DNA of 64,000 nucleotides from Vibrio campbellii CAIM 519 = NBRC 15631 = ATCC 25920 (lineage in GTDB: Bacteria > Pseudomonadota > Gammaproteobacteria > Enterobacterales > Vibrionaceae), in NCBI RefSeq assembly GCF_002163755.1, contig NZ_CP015864.1:1364001-1428000 (forward strand). The letters are read 5' to 3'. Position 1 is the stretch's first letter; every line of letters begins with the position of its first letter. The position numbers and the translations under genes are program-made. Below, piece by piece: positions 26,086-34,994 of the stretch. A model generated the notes under the pieces. The model was not told where the DNA came from and searched no databases. It was given only the letters and a program-made list of their open reading frames with translations.

Positions 26086-26961
26086 CTAAGCTTTACGTAC
26101 GATGTGGTACATCGTTGCGGTTAAGAAGAAAATGGCAGAAACAATAATGATCGAAGCGCCAGATGGCACCGGAAGTTCCAACTCCATCGGTAAGACCGTC
26201 CCCACCAAGCACGCGATGGTCGCGAGTAAGGATGAGAGCAACACAAAGCTACCCATTCGCTTAGTGAGCAGACGTGCTGTAGCCCCTGGGATAAGTAGCA
26301 ACGCACCCACTAACACGGCACCAATGATCTTCACTGCCGCAATGGTGACAAGAGTGATCATCATAACGAATAGGTAATCATAGAAGCTGGTATTAAAGCC
26401 TCGAACACGAGCAATATCTGGGCTGATGCAAGTCAACAAAATGCGGTTAAATGTCGGGATCAGCAGTAATAAAATGATCAAGCAACTCACCGCCAAAATC
26501 GTAATATCTCTGTCTGTCACCGTGAGGATTGAGCCAAACAGAACGTTCTCTAACATGTGGATATTGATTTTTCGTGCCACATACATCAGCAAGGCAGCAC
26601 CAACTGCCAAAGCCAACGCAAGGAATACCCCGACGAGAGTATCGTATGGAACATTGGTTCGATTTCGCACGAAATGCAGCAATAAAGCGAAGATCATGCA
26701 GAAACTAAACAGTCCAATAAATGGATTTTCTGGTGGCTCGCCCAGCAACACACCAATCGCGATACCAGTCAGTGCTGCGTGACCGACGGCTTCAGAAAAG
26801 AACGCCAAACGCTTAGCAATCACCAACGTGCCCAAGCCGCCCAACAAAGGCCCCAGAATCAACGCAGCGACAATCGCGTTAACCATAAACGCATAAGCAA
26901 AACTGTCGCTTAACCAACCCGCTTCAACGCCATGCAGAGCCAGTTCTCTTAACCAATCCAT
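26086..26961 (-). CDS. Metal ABC transporter permease (ZnuB/MntB family)
   Basis: 291-residue inner-membrane protein of the ABC-3 family with eight or more hydrophobic helices. Family marks include LGPLLGGLGTLVIAKRLAFFSEAVGHAALTG near the N-terminus and AAVKIIGAVLVGALLLIPGATARL towards the C-terminus. It forms the channel for Zn, Mn or Fe(II) with the ATPase at 26961, whose last base it shares (coupled genes). Which metal is carried cannot be read from the permease. Confidence 0.9.
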   Translation of the reverse strand: MDWLRELALHGVEAGWLSDSFAYAFMVNAIVAALILGPLLGGLGTLVIAKRLAFFSEAVGHAALTGIAIGVLLGEPPENPFIGLFSFCMIFALLLHFVRNRTNVPYDTLVGVFLALALAVGAALLMYVARKINIHMLENVLFGSILTVTDRDITILAVSCLIILLLLIPTFNRILLTCISPDIARVRGFNTSFYDYLFVMMITLVTIAAVKIIGAVLVGALLLIPGATARLLTKRMGSFVLLSSLLATIACLVGTVLPMELELPVPSGASIIIVSAIFFLTATMYHIVRKA

Positions 26962-27698
26962 TACGCAGCCTCCACTTTCGCGGTGTAGTGCTTAAACAGA
27001 GACTCAATTCGCTCTGGGCTTAACACCTCAGAGTGATGTCCTGACGCAACTATCTGACGATTCACAACATGAACTTGGGCATCTAAACGACGCACAGCCG
27101 TTACATCATGATGTACAGCGAGAACTGTTTTCCCTTCTGCGACCACTTCATGAATCAAACCCTCTAGGTAACGAACCCCTTGCTCATCCATGCCTGTTGT
27201 TGGCTCATCTAGGACAAGCAAACTTGGGTCGTCCAGTAAAGCTTGAGCAAACAACACCCGCTGTTGTTCGCCGCCTGACAGTTGTCCCATACGACGGTCA
27301 CAACGCGCAGCCATCCCCACACGCTCTAACTGAGCCAGTGCTTGTTGAGTTTGCTTAGACTTACGTCGCCAAAACAGCGGAACGCGTGTTTGATTCAGCA
27401 ATACAAAGTCCATCACTGTCAGTGGCAGACTGGCTTCAAACATGGCCTTTTGAGGTACATAACCAATTTGACCTGCTTGTTGCGTCTGCTTTGGAACTGG
27501 CCAATGAACCGAGATATCACCAGTAAAAGGCGTTAGGCCCAACACTGAACGCAACAGGGACGTCTTACCACCACCGTTAGGCCCCATAATGACGTGGCAT
27601 TGTCCCGCCTCGAACTGGGTTTGAATACCTTGCAGAATGAGGTTGTCACCATATTTCAGGCTTACCCCGTCAAGAGAAATAGAAGGGCCTGGCATCAC
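26961..27698 (-). CDS. Metal ABC transporter ATP-binding protein
   Basis: 245-residue ATPase with Walker A GPNGGGKTS, Q-loop PQKA, signature LSGGEQQR, Walker B LLVLDEP, and H-loop VHHD. Sequence and size place it with the ZnuC/MntA/SitB group. It overlaps the binding-protein gene before it by four bases and abuts the permease after it, giving a classic binding protein-ATPase-permease unit. Confidence 0.92.
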   Translation of the reverse strand: MMPGPSISLDGVSLKYGDNLILQGIQTQFEAGQCHVIMGPNGGGKTSLLRSVLGLTPFTGDISVHWPVPKQTQQAGQIGYVPQKAMFEASLPLTVMDFVLLNQTRVPLFWRRKSKQTQQALAQLERVGMAARCDRRMGQLSGGEQQRVLFAQALLDDPSLLVLDEPTTGMDEQGVRYLEGLIHEVVAEGKTVLAVHHDVTAVRRLDAQVHVVNRQIVASGHHSEVLSPERIESLFKHYTAKVEAA

Positions 27699-28630
27699 GC
27701 TTTCTCCTGCGCGTGTTTGCTTGCGACGAACTTCATCGCTTCAATAAGCGTCGCAACGTTTTCACGCATTTCAACTTCAACCTTATTGGTTTCGTACTCG
27801 CCATGGGTCATATGAGAAAAACGGTAAAGCTGTACGCCAGTCGCTTCTTCGATCGTATCGACAAAGCGGTTAGGCATATTGAGTTCGTAAAACAGCACAT
27901 CAATGCCGGATTGACGGATCTTCTCAATGGTTTCTTGAAGTTGGCTAGCACTTGGCTCGACACCGTGTGCTGGTTCAATCACCGCTGCAACATCGACACC
28001 AAACTCTTGCAAGATATAACCGTAAGCATTGTGCGTGGTCGCAACCTTCATGCCTGCCGTATCTAACTGCCCAAGTGACAACATGGCATCACGCTTTAGA
28101 AGGCGAAACGCTTTTGCGTACTTTCGCGCATTTTTACGGTAAAAAGCGGCATTTTCTCGGTCAAGTTTACTCAGTTCACTCGCAATGGTGTAAACCTTTT
28201 GAATCGTAGTCGATAGGCCAACAAACGTATGTGGATTCACCGCGCCTTTGCCGACTGATTGCCCCATTGCTGGTAACAGTGGTACTTCTTTATTTGCTTC
28301 TATCACCACTAGGTCATCACGTTGAGCCGCTTGGATCACTTTTAGTGCAAAATCATCATGGCCAATCCCATTCACGACAATCACATCCATTTGGTTCAAA
28401 CGCTTAAGATCATTCGGTTGCGGCAAATAGTTATGAGGATTAAAGCCTGCATCGACCAAAGGAATGATCTCCGCTTTATCTCCGACCACCGCTTTGACAT
28501 AGCTGTAGTAAGGCTGCAAGGTAATGCCTATGTTCAGCTTATCTGCGAAGGTTGAAGTGGATACGGCCAGTAAAGTACATGCCGTTAGAATTCGACGTAA
28601 GAAGGCGCGTTTCTTGATAGTTGTTATCAT
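27695..28630 (-). CDS. Metal ABC transporter substrate-binding protein (ZnuA/TroA family)
   Basis: 311-residue periplasmic protein with signal peptide (about residues 1-29, ending STFA). Candidate metal ligands are His in NPHNYLPQPNDLK, His in NPHTF and His in THNAYGYILQEFG; the fourth position lies near HMTHGEYE. The three-His pattern is more like zinc-binding ZnuA than the H-H-E-D set of Mn/Fe proteins, but the His-rich loop of ZnuA is absent. It is the first of three core transporter genes and follows a DUF6162-like gene by 62 bases. Confidence 0.88.
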   Translation of the reverse strand: MITTIKKRAFLRRILTACTLLAVSTSTFADKLNIGITLQPYYSYVKAVVGDKAEIIPLVDAGFNPHNYLPQPNDLKRLNQMDVIVVNGIGHDDFALKVIQAAQRDDLVVIEANKEVPLLPAMGQSVGKGAVNPHTFVGLSTTIQKVYTIASELSKLDRENAAFYRKNARKYAKAFRLLKRDAMLSLGQLDTAGMKVATTHNAYGYILQEFGVDVAAVIEPAHGVEPSASQLQETIEKIRQSGIDVLFYELNMPNRFVDTIEEATGVQLYRFSHMTHGEYETNKVEVEMRENVATLIEAMKFVASKHAQEKA

Positions 28631-28692
28631 ATTGATGGTTACTTATTGAACGTGATGACTTGTTGATCGCAATATTGATGGATCATAACGAC

Positions 28693-29244
28693 TTAGTGGG
28701 CATGCGTAGCAGTGGATGAAGGCATTAAGACAACCTGGTGCCAGCCATTTTGCTTTCGCTCGTCTTGCTGGATAAGGTGACTCAATTGCCCCAGTGAGGC
28801 TGATGTAGAGAGCCAAATATCAGCTTGCTCATGACGACTGTCTAGGAGCATCGAAGCCGAGCCCTTCTCGCCTTGCCTCACACCAATGTAAAGACCCGTA
28901 TCCAGCTTTTGCCACTGATGAGAGCCTCTGCGCTGCCAGCTTTGGTCTTTAACAAATGGAGCAACCCAAAATTCTTCCAGCTCACTGATTTCTGGCCATT
29001 GGCCTTCATCAATATGAAGATCACGGATTTCCTCATGAGCAAGTTTGAGCTCAGCAATCATGGCAAGTTCTTCTTGTTCAAGATCAGTAATCAATACTTG
29101 ATGTGCGAGTGCTTCAGTATGTTCTGATTCGGTTTGATGATAAGGCAGCAACAGCGTTGATATAGCGAGAATGCCAGCAATGGTCAGAGCAACCCATTTG
29201 CCTTCGCGACTGCCATTATCTGGGCGAACTTTCTGCGTAATCAT
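28693..29244 (-). CDS. DUF6162-like membrane-anchored protein
   Basis: 183 residues with one transmembrane helix near the N-terminus (VALTIAGILAISTLLLPY, about 18-35), then an acidic His- and Glu-rich helical segment (HTEALAHQVLITDLEQEELAMIAELKLAHEEI) and a small C-terminal domain ending in THAH. The topology puts the bulk in the periplasm. The many His, Glu and Asp residues could hold metal. The family name is by resemblance and I am moderately sure. It overlaps the preceding small gene by four bases, so it is part of the same operon as the metal ABC transporter. Confidence 0.7.
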   Translation of the reverse strand: MITQKVRPDNGSREGKWVALTIAGILAISTLLLPYHQTESEHTEALAHQVLITDLEQEELAMIAELKLAHEEIRDLHIDEGQWPEISELEEFWVAPFVKDQSWQRRGSHQWQKLDTGLYIGVRQGEKGSASMLLDSRHEQADIWLSTSASLGQLSHLIQQDERKQNGWHQVVLMPSSTATHAH

Positions 29245-29561
29245 TTCTCTTTTAACTCAACCACATCCACTTCTACTGGGTTTTCGTGACCAGCATCGAA
29301 GACAAGGTAGAAGTCCGTGTGAGGATGAGTAAATTCAGCAATCGAACGCTTGTCTGTAGTTACTTTGGCAATCAAGTTGTCATCGTAATCGTACATCTCA
29401 ACATAGTAATCCACTGCAGTTGAACCATCAGAGTAGCCCGCTTCGCAGATCACTTTTTCTTGTTCTAGATGGCAACTCATCAATGGAAAATGCGCCGCGG
29501 CTTGAAAAGAAATAAAACCAGCAAAAATAGCTGAGACTTTAAGAATTGAAAGGTTTTTCAT
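29241..29561 (-). CDS. Small periplasmic protein of the metal operon
   Basis: 106 residues with signal peptide (MKNLSILKVSAIFAGFISFQAAA). The mature part begins with His (HFPLMSC), has two cysteines spaced for a disulfide (SCHLEQEKVIC) and reads like a small all-beta, transthyretin-like domain (YYVEMYDYDDNLIAKVTT, then FTHPHTDFYLVFDAGHE). The N-terminal His after cleavage plus a later HPH is reminiscent of copper- or nickel-binding export proteins. Not recognised with confidence. Overlaps the DUF6162-like gene by four bases. Confidence 0.65.
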   Translation of the reverse strand: MKNLSILKVSAIFAGFISFQAAAHFPLMSCHLEQEKVICEAGYSDGSTAVDYYVEMYDYDDNLIAKVTTDKRSIAEFTHPHTDFYLVFDAGHENPVEVDVVELKEK

Positions 29562-29568
29562 TATGTAT

Positions 29569-29594
29569 CCAAAATGGCTCAGTGTGTCACTGAG
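29569..29594 (-). terminator. Hairpin between DUF4198 gene and the next gene (possible attenuator)
   Basis: TGGCTCAGTG / CACTGAGCCA stem in a 44-base gap inside the operon, followed leftward by a short TTTT. Likely lowers downstream expression rather than ending all transcripts. Confidence 0.5.
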
Positions 29595-29605
29595 CCAAGC
29601 TTTGA

Positions 29606-30436
29606 TTAGTTAAGTTGCGTTTCAAAAGTCAGATGAACATTCGCACTGGCCTTATCTGCTAGTGGGTCATTTTTCAGCTCACCTTTGTAGTTGGCTTTCA
29701 TTAGGTAACGGCCCGCCACTTCCGGCGTGAATGTAATTTTGCCGTCTTTATCACTCACTACGTCGATTTGCTCTTGATGGTTGCGGTAAAGCGTACCTTC
29801 ACGAGTAATTTCTGCAGTCACACCTTGTTGAGGTTCCCCATTGAAGAAAAATTGGAAGATCACTTCTTCACCTTCAATGATATCTGATGGGTGCGTAAGC
29901 GGCTTCATCTCAAGCAACTTACCTTCAATCTCAAGTGCTTTTTCTGTTGGCATGCCCACTGTTACGTAGCTTTCTGCGCGGGTGTAGCTTAGCTGAGTCA
30001 CCACATCGCGTGCTTTTTCCGGAATAACGCTCGCACGGTCAGCTTTACTCGCTTTTGCCCATTTAACCGTGTCACGACGGCCTGCTTTATACTGGGTGTA
30101 ATAGCTAGGTTGATTGTTGATCGCGACCTTGTGTGTGCCTTCCTCTTCGAAATAGAAGTCAAACATCGAGCGGCGTTTGCCACGCACAACAAAGTTAGGG
30201 CGCTCAGAACGGCCATCGGGCATGATCACAAACGCTTGCTCACTGCCTGCTGGTTTATCAAAAACAAACGTCCCGTGAGATGCGGTTACATCGAACGACA
30301 GCCAATCACCGCCTTCTTTTGATACCGTGAAATGAGAAGGAAGAACCCAACGAGGGTGCGCTTGTGCCGTTGTCGCCGCGGCTAAACCCATCGCCATTAC
30401 GCTTGCTAGTGCCACCGCTTTTATTTTGGTTTTCAT
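29606..30436 (-). CDS. DUF4198 periplasmic protein
   Basis: 276 residues with signal peptide ending AQA, so the mature protein starts HPRWVLPSHF, the usual DUF4198 start with an N-terminal His. The body is beta-rich; the C-terminal domain (GEEVIFQFFFNGEPQQGVTAEI, then GKITFTPEVAGRYLMKANY) is an Ig-like fold. DUF4198 proteins accompany nickel, cobalt and iron transport systems (NikK-like) and are thought to help metal capture in the periplasm. Here it precedes the metal ABC transporter on the same strand. Confidence 0.85.
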   Translation of the reverse strand: MKTKIKAVALASVMAMGLAAATTAQAHPRWVLPSHFTVSKEGGDWLSFDVTASHGTFVFDKPAGSEQAFVIMPDGRSERPNFVVRGKRRSMFDFYFEEEGTHKVAINNQPSYYTQYKAGRRDTVKWAKASKADRASVIPEKARDVVTQLSYTRAESYVTVGMPTEKALEIEGKLLEMKPLTHPSDIIEGEEVIFQFFFNGEPQQGVTAEITREGTLYRNHQEQIDVVSDKDGKITFTPEVAGRYLMKANYKGELKNDPLADKASANVHLTFETQLN

Positions 30437-30452
30437 TGTTATTCCTTCTCTA

Positions 30453-30992
30453 TCACTTAACTTGGTAATTGACGGTAATGACGCCCGTCTCTTCCGTTGG
30501 TTTTATTTGGTAGCGCACTTCACTGTCCGCTAACTGCATTTTTTGACGTAGGTAATTACGGCCACCGTGTTCACGTACGACTTCTACATGTAGGGTGTAA
30601 TTGCCCTGTTCGAGTCGTTGACCATCATCATTAGTGCCATCCCAAACAAATCGGTATTGGCCTGCAGGTCGAGTAGCTGACGTTACGGCATCGACCAATT
30701 CGCGATCGTAACGACCCACTTTGCGCCACCAGCTGCGAAGATCTTTTAACCACTCATCTTTACCTACCCAAAGCTGAATGGTTTTGACTGGTTTACGCTT
30801 TTCATCTTCGATCCACACTGCGACATAAGGTCTTGCGTACATCGAGGTATCAATCTTTGGTAACTCAAACTCAAAGTCGACTTTGGCATTATCCGGAAAA
30901 GGAGCGGCCATAAGCGGCAAAGGAGATAAAGCCGCGATCAATGCGGCTTTACTAAACGGGTGACGGCGAAAAATTCGGCCCATGTTTAACAT
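30453..30992 (-). CDS. DUF2271 periplasmic protein
   Basis: 179 residues from the ATG at 30992, which has AGAGA upstream, gives a signal peptide (MLNMGRIFRRHPFSKAALIAALSPLPLMA) and avoids overlap with the previous gene; a frame extension to 31073 would overlap it. The DUF2271 domain shows YARPYVAVWIEDEKRKPVKTIQLW, then LRSWWR and a FlgD-like Ig segment FVWDGTNDDGQRLEQGNYTL. DUF2271 genes usually travel with PepSY and DUF4198 genes near TonB receptors. Role unknown. Confidence 0.83.
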   Translation of the reverse strand: MLNMGRIFRRHPFSKAALIAALSPLPLMAAPFPDNAKVDFEFELPKIDTSMYARPYVAVWIEDEKRKPVKTIQLWVGKDEWLKDLRSWWRKVGRYDRELVDAVTSATRPAGQYRFVWDGTNDDGQRLEQGNYTLHVEVVREHGGRNYLRQKMQLADSEVRYQIKPTEETGVITVNYQVK

Positions 30993-31015
30993 TGGTTTTT
31001 TCTCTGAATAGGCTG

Positions 31016-31654
31016 TTATGGCACAGCAAAAAAATAAATAACGAGTGATAACGCAGTGCCAAAACTCATCCACTGCATTGATGTTCTAAAAGTCTTCTTC
31101 TTTGGAAGCAGCAAACACACACCAGTTAGCACAAAAAACACCATTAGCAGGGCTGTTATGTCGATAAACCATTTCCACGTATCGCCACTGTTGCGACCTT
31201 TATGTAGGTCGTTTAGCAGCGCAACCATGCCGTAGTTAGTGGTTTCAACTTCAGCTTCACCCGTCGTCATATCGACGAAAACGGTGGCGTTGTAGCCTGG
31301 GCCTTTGAAATCTAAAGAGAGCTCACCAACCATCAATTCACCATCCTCAACCTCGGTATACACATCGAGTGCCGATGGTGTGCCTCGCAGGTCTGTTTCT
31401 TGTGTTAAGAAACTCAACAGGGCAGAGCGATTAGGTTGGAAGCTTCCTTCATTCGCAAATAGCTGCTCGGAAGGGACTGTGAGTGTGTGTTGCTGAATGA
31501 TGGGTTCACTGCGCTCAAACAGTTCTGGTCGGTTCAACGTAATACCAGTTACCGCAAAAAACAGCGTCACCAATAAAAGAGCCATAGAAATGTAAATGTG
31601 CAGACGGCGTGCCCAAGTCTGGACGCCTTTGCTTTTGAGCAACATAGAAAACAA
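31016..31654 (-). CDS. PepSY-associated membrane protein
   Basis: 212 residues. The first helix begins after WARRLHIYISMALLLVTLFFAVTGITLNRP, the standard start of PepSY-associated TM (PiuB-like) proteins; a periplasmic PepSY-like domain and two C-terminal helices follow (WFIDITALLMVFFVLTGVCLLL and a last one ending FFAVP). Such proteins are often Fur-controlled and may reduce ferric chelates. It is the first gene of the metal operon and has a Fur-like box 30 bases upstream. Confidence 0.83.
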   Translation of the reverse strand: MFSMLLKSKGVQTWARRLHIYISMALLLVTLFFAVTGITLNRPELFERSEPIIQQHTLTVPSEQLFANEGSFQPNRSALLSFLTQETDLRGTPSALDVYTEVEDGELMVGELSLDFKGPGYNATVFVDMTTGEAEVETTNYGMVALLNDLHKGRNSGDTWKWFIDITALLMVFFVLTGVCLLLPKKKTFRTSMQWMSFGTALSLVIYFFAVP

Positions 31655-31684
31655 TCATCACCAGTAAATGAGGAAGTAATTTAG

Positions 31685-31709
31685 GTGATAATCATTCGTA
31701 TTGGCATTT
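31685..31709 (-). promoter_or_regulatory. Fur-like box of the metal operon
   Basis: GTGATAATCATTCGTATTGG matches the Fur pattern GATAATNATT with a further ATT repeat. It lies about 30 bases before the PepSY gene, which opens a nine-gene operon. Confidence 0.6.
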
Positions 31710-31743
31710 AATTTACATTGTTTACGTTTAGAGGCAGAGTCAG

Positions 31744-31767
31744 GCTCCCGGCAGAGACGACGGGAGC
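31744..31767 (-). terminator. Hairpin after the CPBP protease gene
   Basis: GCTCCCG / CGGGAGC seven-base stem 15 bases past the stop; no T-run, so termination strength is doubtful. Confidence 0.4.
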
Positions 31768-31781
31768 ACATGAAGAGAAGC

Positions 31782-32627
31782 TTATCGAGCTAAAATAGGA
31801 TAAGTGAAGAACACCAAATGGCAGAAGTTAAATAAGAAATGGGCTAACACCGCGCACCACAAGCGACCAGTGAAATGAAACACCAGCCCGTAGCCTAGTC
31901 CCGCTAACGTTGCGAATGCGATAAGTAGAGGACCACCAGCAAAGTGAGCCAAGCCGAACAAAATGCTAGCGATAACCAAACCTAGTCGCCAATCAAAACG
32001 GCGGGATAATGATTGCTGTACAAACCCTCTGAACAGCGCTTCTTCAGCAACACAAGTGAGTATTAGGTTGTTTAACGCAAATAGCCACCACCATGATGGC
32101 AAACTCAACTCCGGCTTTAATGCACCAAGCATAGCGGCAATAGGCAGCAGTGAAAGTAACGGAATCATAACCAGTAATGCAGGTTTTACTCTGCCTTTAG
32201 CCTCACTCCCCAGCAAAAGAGGATAAGCAAGAAAGAGAGCAAAAAGAGCCAGCGGCTTATCTAAATTCAGATACATCGAGAAAGGTGCGCTTAGTGGGCC
32301 TGCCGTCACTTTGTCGAGAACTTGCAGATTATTAAATCCCGGAATGAGATGCACAAAGAGCATCACACACCAAATGACCACAACGCTCCAGCCCAAATAA
32401 TAAACGAGCTTCATTTTTTGGTTCGACGCCAACATAGGCAATCGATACGCAACCCCCAAAACCACCAAAGTACTTACGAATGCGATCAACTCTATCCGAC
32501 CGATAAACATTGCACTCAGCAACGTGAGTCCAAGTAAAGCCAGAGCAACCGCCCTTTGCCGCAAAAATACCGCACCTATTGCGAGAATAAGTGGTAACCA
32601 TAGCCAGATAGCAGAATCGAGAATCAT
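31782..32627 (-). CDS. CPBP-family intramembrane metalloprotease
   Basis: 281 residues, almost entirely membrane-spanning. The CAAX-protease/bacteriocin-processing motifs are visible: EEALFRGFVQQSL (EExxxR) and later FGLAHFAGG, with a final HFLFNFCHLVFF. These are the catalytic Glu and His sets of Abi-type proteases. Substrate unknown. It lies between the Fur-controlled metal operon and the TonB cluster but has its own ends, so a link to iron is not shown. Confidence 0.85.
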   Translation of the reverse strand: MILDSAIWLWLPLILAIGAVFLRQRAVALALLGLTLLSAMFIGRIELIAFVSTLVVLGVAYRLPMLASNQKMKLVYYLGWSVVVIWCVMLFVHLIPGFNNLQVLDKVTAGPLSAPFSMYLNLDKPLALFALFLAYPLLLGSEAKGRVKPALLVMIPLLSLLPIAAMLGALKPELSLPSWWWLFALNNLILTCVAEEALFRGFVQQSLSRRFDWRLGLVIASILFGLAHFAGGPLLIAFATLAGLGYGLVFHFTGRLWCAVLAHFLFNFCHLVFFTYPILAR

Positions 32628-32736
32628 CGTATTGTCCTTATAAGAAAAACTGACGTTCCAGTCTTAACGCTGGATGAAGGTAATATAACGTTATGATATT
32701 TAAAAAGAGATCGAACCAGACTCAATATTTACAAAC

Positions 32737-32766
32737 AAAAAGACCCGAGAGTTACCCCGGGTCTTT
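32737..32766 (-). terminator. Terminator of the TonB2-type operon
   Basis: Read leftward: AAAGACCCGGGG... pairs with ...CTCGGGTCTTT, followed by TTTTTG, 35 bases past the TPR gene. Confidence 0.82.
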
Positions 32767-32800
32767 CGAGCATTAACACATGGCCTGTTTGCAATTGAGC

Positions 32801-33973
32801 TTAACTATTCTGGCTCGTTTTTGCTTTGCGTAGTTGAGACAAGTATTTCACCCAGCTCTCGGCTTGGGTTGATGGTTCAATCTCGTTTGCACGTTTGGCA
32901 TTCGCTAGTGCATCTTCTAGGCGTTTCAGCTTGTAGTAAGCGCGAGTCTTAACTAATGCCACATCGGCTTTACGCCCAGAAACCTTATCCAAAACAACCA
33001 GCGCGTCTTTGTATTGACCTTCTTGAACAAGCAGTTGAGACAAATTCCAGTAGTATTGACGATCCAACTTTGCAGCCACTCGCCAACTTGCTATCGACTT
33101 ATCCCACTCCTTAGCCATCTGCCAAAAAGTCGCTTGTTGAGCTTTCAGTTTGCTATCTGAGTTAATGTCATCGAGCTCGCCCAACACTTTCGCAGCTCGC
33201 TCTGGGATGCCGCGCTTGCCATAAAGCTGAGCAAGAAGTCTTAAGTCATCTTGGTTCAACGCGACGCCTTGTAACTTAGCAAGAGCGAGAGAATCCAGCG
33301 CACGCTTGTCATCATCCACACGTAAATACAGAGCAACAAGCTGACGCCACCATTCCACACGCTCAGGCTCAATCGCAATCAAGCGTTTGATCGTGCCAGT
33401 TGCAGGCCCCCACTTTTTCAGTTCAAGCTCTGCAGACAATTTGATTGACAACGGAGCCATCTCATCTGGCTGGCCCAATTTCTCGTATCGAGCCATCGCA
33501 GAAAGCACTTTGTTCCATTGACTTAACTGGTAATGAGACTGTGCGATACGTAACCAAATATCGTGTGCTTTTTGCGTTTTAGGTACTGCTTTACTTAAGT
33601 CGTAGTAATGAGGCAGAGCTTTAGAAAATTGCTGCTCGTTGAGCAACATATCCGCCAACATCTTACGTGTTTGCCAAGCTTGCTCGTCTTTCAAAAGACC
33701 GCTATTCACAGCGATCTCCAGTTGTTTGATGGCAGGCTTAACTTGCTCATTTTGCCAGTAGAAAATACCCAGCATGCGAGCAACAAACACTTGATCATAC
33801 TCACGAGATAAGTCGAGACCTTCGAGCGTGGAAATGGCTTCTTGCAGCTTTTCTTCTTGCGCCAGGTTGTGAGCACGCTGAACACGAGTCGCCGTGTACT
33901 GACTGAGTTCATTCGCGACAGTGGTAAAAGCACTCAGGCTTAACACCGCTCCGATAAAGAATTGCTTCATCAT
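32801..33973 (-). CDS. Tetratricopeptide-repeat protein of the TonB2 cluster
   Basis: 390 residues with a signal peptide (MMKQFFIGAVLSLSAFTTVA) and a chain of TPR-like helix pairs throughout, so probably periplasmic and a protein-protein scaffold. A TPR gene downstream of tonB2 is a constant part of TonB2 clusters in vibrios and is thought to assist the complex; its exact role is not settled. It overlaps tonB by four bases and is the last gene of the operon. Confidence 0.85.
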   Translation of the reverse strand: MMKQFFIGAVLSLSAFTTVANELSQYTATRVQRAHNLAQEEKLQEAISTLEGLDLSREYDQVFVARMLGIFYWQNEQVKPAIKQLEIAVNSGLLKDEQAWQTRKMLADMLLNEQQFSKALPHYYDLSKAVPKTQKAHDIWLRIAQSHYQLSQWNKVLSAMARYEKLGQPDEMAPLSIKLSAELELKKWGPATGTIKRLIAIEPERVEWWRQLVALYLRVDDDKRALDSLALAKLQGVALNQDDLRLLAQLYGKRGIPERAAKVLGELDDINSDSKLKAQQATFWQMAKEWDKSIASWRVAAKLDRQYYWNLSQLLVQEGQYKDALVVLDKVSGRKADVALVKTRAYYKLKRLEDALANAKRANEIEPSTQAESWVKYLSQLRKAKTSQNS

Positions 33974-34590
33974 TTGGGTAACTTGAACTCCACTCTTCTG
34001 GTTTGCCCAAAGCGCTCAACCGCGACACCGTTTTCGACTTTAGGTTGGTACTTCGACTTCTTCAATGCACGAATAGCGTCTTTCTCGAACACTCTCTTAG
34101 GTTTAGCATCAATCACTTCAACGTCTTTAGGACGGCCTGTCGCATCAATGGTAAAGCGCATCACTACATAACCTTCCATTTTACGTTTTAGGGCTTTGCT
34201 TGGATAACGAGGCTCTGGGCTGTAAAGCATTATCGCCTGTTGGTTGCCCATCGTGCCTTTTAAGTTAGGTGCACTGATCGCAATGCCATCCAGAGCAGTG
34301 TTCAAACCCAATGCGCTGGTTGGTGTCACTTGGCTCATCGGCTCTACTTGGGTTTCCGCTTGAGACAAATCCATCGGCTCTGGTGCTTTTGGTGGTTCTG
34401 GCTGTTCAGGAACAGAACGTTGACGACGTTGAACATCTGCATCATTCTCTACCATCACCATATCAAAGCGCACCGCCTCCGAAGGCTTAGGTGCACGTTG
34501 ATTGCCTTTATCGACCATCCACGCCATAAAGCTAAACAAGCTCACCGCAATCAAAATTGACGCTGGTAGCGCGAGTAGTAGCCTGCCCAT
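33970..34590 (-). CDS. tonB: Energy transducer TonB (TonB2 type)
   Basis: 206 residues, the length of Vibrio TonB2 and shorter than TonB1. A single N-terminal membrane anchor (LLALPASILIAVSLFSFMAWM) is followed by a short Pro-rich linker (EQPEPPKAPEP) and the C-terminal TonB fold with SPEPRYPSKALKRKMEGYVVMRFTI, and the YP motif conserved. It carries proton-motive energy from ExbB/ExbD to outer-membrane receptors such as the one at 37755. It abuts exbD and overlaps the TPR gene. Confidence 0.92.
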   Translation of the reverse strand: MGRLLLALPASILIAVSLFSFMAWMVDKGNQRAPKPSEAVRFDMVMVENDADVQRRQRSVPEQPEPPKAPEPMDLSQAETQVEPMSQVTPTSALGLNTALDGIAISAPNLKGTMGNQQAIMLYSPEPRYPSKALKRKMEGYVVMRFTIDATGRPKDVEVIDAKPKRVFEKDAIRALKKSKYQPKVENGVAVERFGQTRRVEFKLPK

Positions 34591-34994
34591 TAAGGTTTCT
34601 CCGCTGCCAATGCGATGTTCTTCACACCAGCACCTTTCGCCGCATCCATCACCTTAACAACCGTTCCGTTGTAGGCATGCTCATCAGCTTGAATGACAAG
34701 TGATGCGTCTGGCTGCTCAAGCAATAGGTGCTCAATGGTGGCTTCGACACGCTCGATGTCCACCAAACGTTTATCGATGTAAACGTCATTTGCTGCGGTT
34801 ACCGCAATAAAAATGCCCGCATCTTTTTGGCTAACGACATTCGATGCTTGAGGGCGATTCACTTCTACACCAGACTCACGCACAAATGAGCTAGTCACAA
34901 TGAAGAAGATCAACATGATGAAGACAATATCCAGCATCGAGGTTAAGTCGATCTGTGCTTCATCCTGTCGATTGGTTCTACGTCCGAGTCTCAC
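34590..34994 (-). CDS. exbD: Biopolymer transport protein ExbD (ExbD2 type)
   Basis: 134 residues with one membrane helix (about 20-41). The helix contains the essential proton-carrying Asp in LTSMLDIVFIMLIFFIVTSSFV, and the periplasmic domain is standard for ExbD/TolR. Works with the ExbB and TtpC products encoded upstream. Overlaps exbB by four bases. Confidence 0.93.
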   Translation of the reverse strand: MRLGRRTNRQDEAQIDLTSMLDIVFIMLIFFIVTSSFVRESGVEVNRPQASNVVSQKDAGIFIAVTAANDVYIDKRLVDIERVEATIEHLLLEQPDASLVIQADEHAYNGTVVKVMDAAKGAGVKNIALAAEKP

